A stretch of DNA of 9,706 nt from CAZCBD01 sp964496755 (GTDB taxonomy: Bacteria > Bacteroidota > Ignavibacteria > Ignavibacteriales > Melioribacteraceae): positions 1 to 9,706 of the forward strand of contig CAZCBD010000109.1 in assembly GCA_964496755.1 (NCBI GenBank). Reading direction: 5' to 3'. Made by a program: the position numbers and the translations under genes. Positions 1 to 5,730 of this stretch are shown here, one piece after another (the stretch's first letter is position 1; the number at the start of each line of letters is the position of its first letter). The notes beneath the pieces are model-generated. The model ran no database searches. It saw nothing but the letters and a program-made list of their open reading frames with translations, and was not told where the DNA came from.

Positions 1-516
1 GCCGATAAAACCGAAAATTTGCATGCGACAACAGAAATTTCAAGAGAAGAGAAAACAAGCAAAGAAGATGTAAACAAACAAAAAAAACATCAATTGAAAT
101 CCGAAAGTGAAAAAGAGCATACAAACAAGGAAACTGAGAAGCCAAAACATGTTGCTAAGAAAAACGAAACTCAAAAAACTAATTTGAAAAAGAGTTCCGA
201 ATTGGAACCAAAGAAAAAAAATGAAACAAAAAAATCTATAAAAAGTACAATAGAATACAGAAAAATTTCAAATGAAAAACAAATTGCCAAATCTCAAATT
301 TACTTGGAAAATGGGAATTATAGTTTTCAAGTATCAAGTTGGAGAAGGAAAGCAACAGCTGAAAAAGAGGCAAGAAGATTACAATCTAAAGGACATAAAG
401 TTTTTATTGTTAAGGTATATTTGAAAACCTTACGAAGTACTTGGTATAGAGTACGAATTGGAGATTTTAAGACTCTTGATGAAATTAAAAAATATATGAA
501 GAAATATAAATTTTAA
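1..516 (+). CDS. SPOR-domain protein, 5'-partial
   Basis: The reading frame is open from base 1, so the true start lies upstream; TTG at 19 is not needed as a start. The visible 171 residues split into a long, low-complexity Lys/Glu/Asn/Thr-rich hydrophilic linker (to about base 300) and a C-terminal SPOR domain (about 310-513). The domain shows a YSFQVSSW opening strand, an Ala/Glu/Arg helix and the WYRVRIGDF closing strand. SPOR domains are known to bind peptidoglycan with denuded glycan strands, commonly at division sites, so the protein is probably periplasmic with the domain reaching the wall; any N-terminal membrane anchor is outside the window. The stop codon overlaps an AAGGAA ribosome site that serves the ExbB gene 8 bp further on, which makes this gene the visible head of the ExbB-ExbD-TonB operon. 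The assignment to SPOR is by motif only. Confidence 0.82.
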   Translation, partial: ADKTENLHATTEISREEKTSKEDVNKQKKHQLKSESEKEHTNKETEKPKHVAKKNETQKTNLKKSSELEPKKKNETKKSIKSTIEYRKISNEKQIAKSQIYLENGNYSFQVSSWRRKATAEKEARRLQSKGHKVFIVKVYLKTLRSTWYRVRIGDFKTLDEIKKYMKKYKF

Positions 517-524
517 GGAATTTT

Positions 525-1169
525 ATGGATTACTCAATTTTATTGAAAGGCGGCTGGTTAATGTTGCCTATTTTAATTACTTCACTTATTTCGGTGGTAG
601 TTATATTTGATCGTTTTATTGTGATAAAAAAATCTAAAGTTAAACCTGTATTTATGATGAAAATAAAATCCTTGTTAAAAAGAGGAGATGTTCAAGGAGC
701 AATTGAATTGTGCCTTGAAAAAAAGACTCCCGCCTCCAACATGGTGCGCAAGGGATTAAAAAAATATAAATTGGGACATAAACGCGTAAGAGAAGCAATT
801 GAAAATGCCGGAAGACAAGAGGTTAATAAATTGGAAAAAGGCTTAGGATTGCTTGCAACAATTTCGGGGGTTGCTCCGTTGCTTGGTTTTTTGGGTACTG
901 TAACCGGAATGATTCAAGCTTTTATGCGAATACAAGATTTGCAAGGTTCTGCAAATCCGAGTGATTTGGCCGGTGGTATTTGGGAAGCTTTAATGACAAC
1001 AGCTTTTGGCTTGGCTGTGGGTATTGTAGCTTATGCGTTTTATAATTATTTGGTAAGTGGCATTAAAAAAATTGTTTTCGATATGGAAATAATATCAACA
1101 GATGTTGTTGATACCATTGAAGAAGCTTCAAGAGGTACTGTAGAAGATAATGATATTGAATTTGATTAA
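525..1169 (+). CDS. exbB: MotA/TolQ/ExbB family proton channel
   Basis: This 214-residue inner-membrane protein is the proton channel subunit that, with ExbD/TolR, uses the proton-motive force to drive a TonB/TolA-type transducer. Three hydrophobic helices are visible, at about residues 11-29, 108-132 and 153-178, in the usual ExbB/TolQ layout with a large cytoplasmic segment between the first two. The signature APLLGFLGTVTGMI (117-130) and GIWEALMTTAFGLAVGI (151-167) are present. Glu154 and Thr159 keep the spacing of E. coli ExbB Glu176 and Thr181, and Thr125 sits in the position of Thr148, so the channel looks functional. A good AAGGAA site overlaps the preceding stop and supports ATG at 525. 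ExbD follows after 11 bp. Sequence alone does not separate ExbB from TolQ, so the symbol is provisional. Confidence 0.9.
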   Translation: MDYSILLKGGWLMLPILITSLISVVVIFDRFIVIKKSKVKPVFMMKIKSLLKRGDVQGAIELCLEKKTPASNMVRKGLKKYKLGHKRVREAIENAGRQEVNKLEKGLGLLATISGVAPLLGFLGTVTGMIQAFMRIQDLQGSANPSDLAGGIWEALMTTAFGLAVGIVAYAFYNYLVSGIKKIVFDMEIISTDVVDTIEEASRGTVEDNDIEFD

Positions 1170-1180
1170 GTGGTGATAGA

Positions 1181-1585
1181 ATGAAATTTGAAATGTCAAA
1201 TAAACCTCAAAGTATTTTCAGTTTTTCCTCTTTAACGGATATAGTGATGCTTTTGCTGATATTCTTTTTGATTACATCACAATTTGTTGTGCAAACCGGA
1301 GTTAAAGTAAAATTGCCGGGCTCTAAAAATAATACTCAGCAATCAACAACAAAACTGATTGTTTCAATAGATAAAAATAATGAGATTTATTTGGGGGCGG
1401 AAAAGGTGACGTTAAATTTATTGCCTGGGAAAATGGCAGCTTTTATTGAAAAAAATAAAGAGAAAAATTTAATTTTAAAAGCCGATAAAACTGTTAGTAT
1501 TGATTTAGTAGTGAAAGTTATGGATGCTGCTAAAGGTGTTGGAATTAAAAAAATTATTATTGGAACTGAAAAAGAATCGTTTTAA
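1181..1585 (+). CDS. exbD: ExbD/TolR family biopolymer transporter
   Basis: The product is a 134-residue single-pass protein. A short cytoplasmic N terminus leads into one transmembrane helix (about 17-36) that begins SLTDIVMLLLIFF. Asp20 in this helix aligns with the essential proton-carrying Asp of ExbD (Asp25) and TolR (Asp23). A periplasmic domain follows, with the family's beta-strand pattern VSIDKNNEIYLG near 61-72 and the LKADKTVSIDLVVKVMDAA and GIKKIIIGTE region at 99-130. Length is normal for the family. It partners with the channel gene just upstream and the transducer gene 2 bp downstream. The ribosome site is weak (a GTGGTGAT stretch before ATG 1181), so translation is probably coupled to the upstream gene. 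ExbD versus TolR cannot be settled from the window. Confidence 0.9.
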   Translation: MKFEMSNKPQSIFSFSSLTDIVMLLLIFFLITSQFVVQTGVKVKLPGSKNNTQQSTTKLIVSIDKNNEIYLGAEKVTLNLLPGKMAAFIEKNKEKNLILKADKTVSIDLVVKVMDAAKGVGIKKIIIGTEKESF

Positions 1586-1587
1586 AC

Positions 1588-2214
1588 TTGAATAGATCAA
1601 TCTCAAAATATTCATATTTCTTTTCAATTTTTGTTCATCTGTTGGTTGCTTTTTTATTAATGCAAGTTAACTTGAAATCGGATGAGGTTGAAGAAGAATA
1701 CATTTCCATAGGATTTGGTAATGCTTTAAATGCCGGAAATGCAAATAAAAACTCGCAAAAGCATCAAGTGAAATCCAGACCAGATAAAATTGATAAAAAG
1801 AAAATCGAAACACCAAAAGTGAAAAATAAAGATGTTTCGGAACCTTTACCGGTTAAAAAGAAGAAGAAAAAAAAGAAATCCAACGAAAAAAAAATAAGTA
1901 GGGATAGGGAAGATAATCAAGTTGGCAAATATGGGATTGCCTTTGACTGGGGAGGTAAAACCGTTAGGAAAATACTTGATTATAATATTCCGAAATATCC
2001 GAGTGGAGTTTCAAAGGAAATTGATTTAAAATTAAAATTTACAATTCTTCCCGATGGTACGGTTGGCTCAATTATTCCGCTTATAAAAGCAGATACACGG
2101 TTGGAAATGGTAGCTATTCGAGCCTTAAGACAATGGCGTTTTGAACCTTTAGACAAATCAAAGAAACAAACAATTCAAAAAGCAATTATTGTTTTTCCTT
2201 TTAGACTAAGATAA
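1588..2214 (+). CDS. tonB: TonB-like energy transducer with Lys-rich linker
   Basis: This 208-residue protein has the TonB/TolA plan: an N-terminal transmembrane helix (about 9-27), a periplasmic linker and a C-terminal TonB domain (about 120-208). The helix contains SIFVH, the S-x3-H motif by which TonB and TolA couple to ExbB/ExbD or TolQ/TolR (Ser13, His17 here). The C domain shows a YP pair (137-138), PDGTV (156-160) and WRFEP (183-187). The linker is not the Pro-rich type; it is mostly Lys/Glu/Asp/Asn with eight consecutive lysines at 90-97. The start is TTG at 1588, chosen because the next ATG (near 1660) would delete the coupling helix. There is no good ribosome site and only 2 bp separate it from exbD, so coupled translation is likely. 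The stop overlaps the end of the convergent minus-strand gene by 9 bp. A TolA-like role is possible. Confidence 0.87.
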   Translation: MNRSISKYSYFFSIFVHLLVAFLLMQVNLKSDEVEEEYISIGFGNALNAGNANKNSQKHQVKSRPDKIDKKKIETPKVKNKDVSEPLPVKKKKKKKKSNEKKISRDREDNQVGKYGIAFDWGGKTVRKILDYNIPKYPSGVSKEIDLKLKFTILPDGTVGSIIPLIKADTRLEMVAIRALRQWRFEPLDKSKKQTIQKAIIVFPFRLR

Positions 2215-2709
2215 ATTTTGGTTTTTTTTATTAATTAATTTTGTTCCTAACAAACCGCCTAAAATTCCGAAAACAGTATATCCCAAAATATTGTTAATAA
2301 GTAATAAAACCGTATATTTTAATGAAAAACCGTATTCAGTAATTTCTATCACCATCTTGTCAAACTGTTTAAGCATATCTTGAATAGGTGGGGTTTGTGG
2401 GAAATCTTTAACGAATGCGTAAATTTCATCAATTGAGTTTACTAAATCGTTGGACTTAAAAATAAATGTAACCGTGACTTCAAAAAAGGTTGCAAAAAAA
2501 GCGGCAAATAGTGCAGTTATGAAACCAATAAAAATCCCTTCCGAAATATCATAATCATTAGTTTTGCCGGTGGATTTTTTATGTAAAAAGATCGCAAAAA
2601 TAACAGCAAGCGGAATTAGCAAACAACAGGATATACTACGAAAGAATCCTACAGTATTTAAGACTCCAACAACAAAACCTGTTATTAATTCCGGAAAATA
2701 TTTTTTCAA
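2206..2709 (-). CDS. unrecognised membrane protein, about four helices
   Basis: I do not recognise this 167-residue protein. It has short hydrophobic helices at about 7-23 and 27-43 (the second beginning with a Cys28-Cys29 pair), a longer Gly/Ala/Phe-rich helix at 57-84, an amphipathic charged stretch at 90-126 and a last glycine-rich helix at 131-155. The layout resembles uncharacterised four-helix families such as DUF4199, but I cannot show homology. It is the last gene of a minus-strand operon, 2 bp after the DUF2085 gene. The frame opens with TTG, supported by an AGGAGA ribosome site 8 nt upstream, and no ATG lies near. Its 3' end overlaps the 3' end of the TonB-like gene by 9 bp. It is probably an inner-membrane protein functionally tied to the DUF2085 partner. 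Confidence 0.72.
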   Translation of the reverse strand: MKKYFPELITGFVVGVLNTVGFFRSISCCLLIPLAVIFAIFLHKKSTGKTNDYDISEGIFIGFITALFAAFFATFFEVTVTFIFKSNDLVNSIDEIYAFVKDFPQTPPIQDMLKQFDKMVIEITEYGFSLKYTVLLLINNILGYTVFGILGGLLGTKLINKKNQNLS

Positions 2710-2711
2710 TT

Positions 2712-3149
2712 TCAGTTTCTCCTATCTAAGATTTGCGAAATAGCTTCGTGAATATACAAAATTACTGTTGAACCAAAAAGCGTTCCGGTAAGTAATGCAA
2801 TTATTTTTGAGTAATTATAAAAATTTATTGTTGTAAAAAATGAATCCAAGCCCATAATAAATAAGGAAATTAAAAAGTATTTTTTCGAAGATTTAATTTT
2901 TTTAAAAAACACAATAATCATTGTTAAAAAAGCACCGAAGTAAATTCCTAAACACCTGGAACAAACAAATAGCGGAGTATTATTGATATGAATGGTTTTA
3001 TAATCGATTTGGTGGCATGTTGTAGCAGTTAATGATTTGAAGAAAACCAGAGAAAAAATATTGTTTTCGTTCAATATCACGGGAGAGAAAATAATTAGTA
3101 ACCAAAGCGATAGTAATATTAATAAGATTAGCGCAGAATACTTTTTCAT
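2712..3149 (-). CDS. DUF2085 family membrane protein
   Basis: This 145-residue protein matches DUF2085, a membrane family of unknown function. Helices are visible at about 6-25, 67-84, 91-107 and 114-133. The diagnostic motifs are TCHQ (Cys45-His46-Gln47) followed by LFVCSRCLGIYFG with Cys63 and Cys66. The CHQ plus CxxC set looks able to bind a metal or form a redox pair near the membrane surface, which is inference. It sits in the middle of a three-gene minus-strand operon: its ATG overlaps the stop of the NHL gene in an ATGA arrangement, and the four-helix protein follows after 2 bp. There is no clear ribosome site before the ATG, so translation is probably coupled. Family assignment rests on the cysteine motifs and topology. 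Confidence 0.85.
   Translation of the reverse strand: MKKYSALILLILLSLWLLIIFSPVILNENNIFSLVFFKSLTATTCHQIDYKTIHINNTPLFVCSRCLGIYFGAFLTMIIVFFKKIKSSKKYFLISLFIMGLDSFFTTINFYNYSKIIALLTGTLFGSTVILYIHEAISQILDRRN
2718..2723 (-). promoter_or_regulatory. ribosome site supporting a TTG start
   Basis: AGGAGA on the minus strand lies inside the last codons of the DUF2085 gene, 8 nt before TTG at 2709. It is the clearest Shine-Dalgarno site in the minus-strand operon and is why TTG is accepted as the start of the four-helix protein. Confidence 0.6.
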
Positions 3150-3964
3150 TTCAGTTTGGTAAATATTTTGATTCGTTTATTTGTTAGTACATAAAAATGA
3201 TCTAAATAAGCGGCTAAATCTTTTATTCGTTCCGTTTTATTTATTTTTACCTCAAATAATTTAGATATTCTATTTTCGGATATTAAATAGATTGTATTTC
3301 CCCTTACTCCATAAAGGTTTCTTCCATCAGAAGAAATAAAATTAAGTTTTTCTTTTAGTGAAATGTTTTTAATAGGATTTCCTAATAGCGAAAAGATTAA
3401 AAGATTCGGATTATCTAAAACTGCAAATTTATTGGAATTGAAAATTTCAATATCTGTTGGATTTTCAAACTCAAAATTTTTAACCTCTGAATTTTCAATC
3501 TTAAATAAAAATCTAAAACCCGAATCAAATTTTAAAATACTCGGAGTGTAAGAATCTAAAATAAATAATTCACCTAATTTGGAAATTGCAATTTTAGAGG
3601 GATTTAAGAATTCCGATTCAGATTTATTCCCATTTAAAGAGAAAATAAAGTTTAAATCTTTGTCAAATATTTGAATACGATTGTTGTTGAAATCGCTTAC
3701 AAAGATTCTTATACCATTGGTTTTAATACAAGCCGGATAATCAAATGAATTATTGTCCCAACCGAATGCGCCATATGAAATTTTTTGTGTTTTGTTTTGA
3801 ATTTCAAAAGTGAGAGAATCTGATGTGTATATTGAATTATTCCAAACGGCTATTGAGTTTAGTGAAGGAGTAACCTCCAATGAGTCGGTTTCAATAAATT
3901 TTTGTTGAGCAATTAGACTTACACTAGAAAATAGCAAACAAATAGAAATAAGGATTTTTTTCAT
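3146..3964 (-). CDS. exported NHL-repeat beta-propeller protein
   Basis: This 272-residue protein starts with a classical signal peptide (MKKILISICLLFSS, likely cut after Ala19) and no lipobox, so it should be periplasmic or secreted. At least three NHL-like blades can be read: about 70-110 (the IFVSDFNNNRIQIFD core), 118-155 (NPSKIAISKLGELFILDSY) and 166-200 (NPTDIEIFNSNKFAVLDN). Flanking strands could complete a six-bladed propeller. Such propellers usually act as binding scaffolds and no catalytic residues are evident, so the ligand is unknown. It is the first gene of the operon with DUF2085 and the four-helix protein, and it overlaps DUF2085 by 4 bp (ATGA). Its ATG follows an A/T-only leader without a Shine-Dalgarno site, and it is divergent from the TPR lipoprotein pair across an 84-bp spacer that must hold both promoters. 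Confidence 0.75.
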   Translation of the reverse strand: MKKILISICLLFSSVSLIAQQKFIETDSLEVTPSLNSIAVWNNSIYTSDSLTFEIQNKTQKISYGAFGWDNNSFDYPACIKTNGIRIFVSDFNNNRIQIFDKDLNFIFSLNGNKSESEFLNPSKIAISKLGELFILDSYTPSILKFDSGFRFLFKIENSEVKNFEFENPTDIEIFNSNKFAVLDNPNLLIFSLLGNPIKNISLKEKLNFISSDGRNLYGVRGNTIYLISENRISKLFEVKINKTERIKDLAAYLDHFYVLTNKRIKIFTKLK

Positions 3965-4048
3965 TAAATGTTAAATTTTTTTAATTAAAAATAATTTATT
4001 AACTTACAAGTAATTAACTAAATAAAAGATAACAATTAATAATGTAAA

Positions 4049-4468
4049 ATGTTACGAACAATTTTAATAGTAATATTTATTGTAGGTTTAACAGCTTGTG
4101 GAAATGCAGAAAATCCGCAAAATGCAAAGGCTAAACAGTATTTTTTACAGGGAAATAAACTTTATAAGGCAAGCAAATTTAAGGAAGCAATTTCTTTATA
4201 CAACAAGGCTTTGCGGATTACGCCAAAAGATGCAATGGTAATTCTTAAAAGGGGAGATTGTTATAGAAAGTTAAGAAAATCAAGACAAGCAATTAGAGAT
4301 TATGATAAAGTGCTGAAGCTTAGGCCTTCAAATGCAAGAGCTTATTTTCATAGAGGTACATTAAAAATAAAGCTTGGGAAAAAAAGTGCCGGTTGCCAAG
4401 ATGTTTTGAAAGCAAAAGAATTATGTTATGTTCCGGCAGAGCAATTTTATTCAAAATATTGTAAATAG
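4049..4468 (+). CDS. TPR lipoprotein, first of a tandem pair
   Basis: This 139-residue lipoprotein has a short hydrophobic leader ending in the lipobox LTAC, so Cys17 would be lipidated and the protein anchored on the periplasmic face of a membrane. The mature part carries two complete TPR units (about 27-60 and 61-94, with FKEAISLYNKALRITP and SRQAIRDYDKVLKLRPSN) and a third, modified one from 95. The C terminus has three cysteines (Cys116, Cys126, Cys138) in a GC-x9-C-x11-C pattern. TPRs mediate protein-protein contacts and no enzymatic function is indicated. It is followed 5 bp later by a close paralogue, with about 70 of 113 mature residues identical by eye. There is no obvious ribosome site before ATG 4049. 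The function and partners are unknown. Confidence 0.83.
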   Translation: MLRTILIVIFIVGLTACGNAENPQNAKAKQYFLQGNKLYKASKFKEAISLYNKALRITPKDAMVILKRGDCYRKLRKSRQAIRDYDKVLKLRPSNARAYFHRGTLKIKLGKKSAGCQDVLKAKELCYVPAEQFYSKYCK

Positions 4469-4473
4469 GTTAT

Positions 4474-4905
4474 ATGAAAAAAATCTTCCTTCTTTTACTT
4501 ATTCCATTTTTAATTCTAAATTGTAACAACCTTTCGAGTAATTCGAAAAATAAAATAAACCCAAAAGCAAAAAAGTATTTTTTATCGGGGAACATTGAAT
4601 ATAAAAAAGGAAATTTTTCGAAAGCAATTTCATATTATTCGAAAGCTATTAGCGTAGATAATAAATATGTCTATGCTTATCTGAAAAGAGGAGATTCTTA
4701 TAGAAAGCTTAGAAAAAAAAGTGCGGCTCTTCGCGATTATACAAAAGTGATTGAATTGAACCCTTATAATAGTAGAGCATATTATCACAGAGGTACTCTT
4801 AAGTTTAAACTAGGGAAAAAAAGCAGCGGCTGCAGGGATATCATTAAAGCAAAAGAATTGTGCTATGTTCCGGCGGAAAGATTTGCAAAACAATATTGTA
4901 AATAG
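4474..4905 (+). CDS. TPR lipoprotein, second of a tandem pair
   Basis: This 143-residue paralogue of the preceding gene keeps the same order: a hydrophobic leader, Cys17, a Ser/Asn-rich spacer, two TPR units (about 31-64 and 65-98) and a modified third. It keeps the C-terminal signature GTLKxKLGKKSxGC, KAKELCYVPAE and YCK with Cys120, Cys130 and Cys142. The lipobox ILNC has Asn at -1, which is less usual than Ala, Gly or Ser, so lipidation is likely but not certain. Divergence is concentrated in the leader and first TPR, while the cysteine tail is nearly identical, which suggests that the tail is the constrained part. A weak AGG site overlaps the stop of the first gene 5 bp away, so the two are probably co-translated. 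No terminator lies between this gene and the tRNA gene downstream. Confidence 0.83.
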   Translation: MKKIFLLLLIPFLILNCNNLSSNSKNKINPKAKKYFLSGNIEYKKGNFSKAISYYSKAISVDNKYVYAYLKRGDSYRKLRKKSAALRDYTKVIELNPYNSRAYYHRGTLKFKLGKKSSGCRDIIKAKELCYVPAERFAKQYCK

Positions 4906-4908
4906 TTG

Positions 4909-4937
4909 TTGATAATTTTTTAAGAAAAGCATAAATT
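4909..4937 (+). promoter_or_regulatory. candidate promoter of the tRNA-Gln gene
   Basis: TTGATA (4909-4914) and TAAATT (4932-4937) are separated by exactly 17 bp, a good sigma70-like arrangement. Read the other way, TTG, 20 bp, then TAAATTTG (4932-4939) fits the Bacteroidota pattern TTG...TAnnTTTG. Either reading puts the transcription start near 4944-4946, about ten bases before the tRNA 5' end. It begins just after the stop of the second TPR gene. This is a visual match only. Confidence 0.45.
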
Positions 4938-4955
4938 TGTTCATTCTTTTAATTT

Positions 4956-5028
4956 TGTCCCATGGTGTAATTGGCAACACGTCTGACTCTGGATCAGAAG
5001 AGTTTAGGTTCGAACCCTAATGGGACAA
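4956..5028 (+). tRNA. tRNA-Gln, anticodon CTG
   Basis: A complete 73-nt cloverleaf can be folded by hand. The acceptor stem TGTCCCA (4956-4962) pairs fully with TGGGACA (5021-5027). The D stem GTGT/ACAC has an AATTGGCA loop, the anticodon stem is TCTGA/TCAGA with loop CTCTGGA, and the T stem TTAGG/CCTAA encloses TTCGAAC. The anticodon CTG (4989-4991) reads CAG, glutamine. The T1-A72 pair is typical of bacterial tRNA-Gln. The discriminator is A73, where E. coli tRNA-Gln has G. CCA is not encoded. A promoter-like element lies just upstream and a strong hairpin begins 2 nt downstream. Confidence 0.96.
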
Positions 5029-5029
5029 C

Positions 5030-5067
5030 AAAATCCCTTTATAAACAAATGTTTTTAAAGGGATTTT
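5030..5067 (+). terminator. intrinsic terminator after the tRNA gene
   Basis: AAAATCCCTTTA (5030-5041) pairs over 12 bp with TAAAGGGATTTT (5056-5067). Inside, after one T-T mismatch, AAAC pairs with GTTT around an AAAT loop, giving a long hairpin. The arm itself ends in TTTT and is followed by AATTTTT. It should end the tRNA transcript and any read-through from the TPR pair. It starts right after the discriminator base. Confidence 0.72.
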
Positions 5068-5107
5068 AATTTTTAAATATTTGCTAATTTTTGATTATGA
5101 AAAATGA

Positions 5108-5137
5108 AAAAGCCTTATAAAAATTTATAAGGCTTTT
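5108..5137 (-). terminator. bidirectional-looking terminator for the 132-aa gene
   Basis: A perfect 14-bp inverted repeat, AAAAGCCTTATAAA (5108-5121) with TTTATAAGGCTTTT (5124-5137), lies 12 bp past the stop of the minus-strand gene. Reading the minus strand, the hairpin is followed by a T run (TTTTT, then CATTTTTC), as expected for an intrinsic terminator. On the plus strand it would back up the tRNA terminator. The remaining bases of the 4906-5148 spacer are A/T-rich with nothing further that I can name. Confidence 0.75.
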
Positions 5138-5148
5138 CCAGTAGCTGT

Positions 5149-5547
5149 TTATTTGAGATTTTCATCTCGGTATTTATAATATTCTTTCCATCTGTCTTTG
5201 TATAATTTTGCGCCTTTTATTCTTTCATTACCAATTTGTGTAACAATAAAATGCTTTTCTTTTTTACCGTTTACTTCAAGATATTCGTATCCTACAATTC
5301 CTTTTTGCAAAAGTTTGGAAAGCATTTTCAGAAACTCTTTTTTATCGGCGGCACTTAAATCGGAAATATCAAGTCTATCGGGCTTGCCAAGATTAAAAAA
5401 ATCATCTAACTTATTTAAAGCTCTTGATGAAAAGTTTAGATTTAACTTATCATTGTTTCTGTTTTCTTCATCTTTGCTTGATGAAATAAATTCTTTTACT
5501 AAAGATAGTGTAAGAGAATTACTCTTGTTATAATTTGAAATTTTCAT
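5149..5547 (-). CDS. unrecognised protein, possible winged-helix C-terminal half
   Basis: I do not recognise this 132-residue soluble protein. The first 37 residues are Ser/Asn/Lys-rich and look disordered. Helices follow at about 41-52 and 66-82, then a segment (83-112) with LLQKGIVGYEYLEVNGKKEK and FIVTQIGNERI. That order, helix, KGIV, a charged hairpin and then T-x-x-G-x-E-R, resembles the recognition-helix and wing end of MarR/PadR-like winged-helix proteins, but the likeness is by eye. The tail (113-132) is rich in Lys, Arg and Tyr, which would suit nucleic-acid binding. It has no signal peptide or membrane helix. AAGG (5554-5557) sits 6 nt before the ATG and supports the start. The gene stands alone between its own terminator and a 249-bp spacer. 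The antisense plus-strand frame has a composition unlike a real protein. Confidence 0.68.
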   Translation of the reverse strand: MKISNYNKSNSLTLSLVKEFISSSKDEENRNNDKLNLNFSSRALNKLDDFFNLGKPDRLDISDLSAADKKEFLKMLSKLLQKGIVGYEYLEVNGKKEKHFIVTQIGNERIKGAKLYKDRWKEYYKYRDENLK

Positions 5548-5563
5548 AGCTTGCCTTAAAATG

Positions 5564-5586
5564 ATACAATGTATTAATCTGTATTA
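5564..5586. promoter_or_regulatory. palindrome and direct repeats upstream of the 132-aa gene
   Basis: ATACAATGTAT (5564-5574) is an 11-bp palindrome with one central base. TGTATTA occurs at 5570-5576 and again at 5580-5586, ten bases or one helical turn apart. The cluster lies 17 to 39 bp upstream of the minus-strand start codon, where a repressor or activator site would be expected. The function is inferred from position only. Confidence 0.3.
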
Positions 5587-5730
5587 CAATTATCGCATTA
5601 AGTTGTTCAGAATCAAGCATAAAAAATGCCAAAGTATTCAAAAATACAAAATTTACTCCGAAAATAAGTTTTAATACAAAATTGGTATAGAAGTTGATTA
5701 ATTGCTATGTTAAAATTTTGGTTAATGCAT

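Noticed and set aside
3363..3551. Plus-strand 62-codon frame inside the NHL gene
   Set aside because: It is fully antisense to a well-supported coding frame and shows no signal, domain or start site.
4002..4011. ACTTACAAGT short inverted repeat in the divergent spacer
   Set aside because: Four-base arms are too short to support an operator call without comparison sequences.
5198..5533. Plus-strand 111-codon frame opposite the 132-residue gene
   Set aside because: It has the Ser/Phe/Leu/Pro-rich make-up of an antisense shadow, lacks a ribosome site, and the minus-strand frame has both a ribosome site and its own terminator.
5561..5589. Sigma70-like TTGTAA-N17-TATCAT on the minus strand before the 132-residue gene
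   Set aside because: The spacing is ideal, but the start of transcription would fall on the AAGG ribosome site, leaving almost no leader. I kept only the palindrome as a feature.
5617..5629. Small GCAT-AAAAA-ATGC hairpin in the spacer
   Set aside because: A four-base stem in A/T-rich DNA is expected by chance and has no terminator tail.
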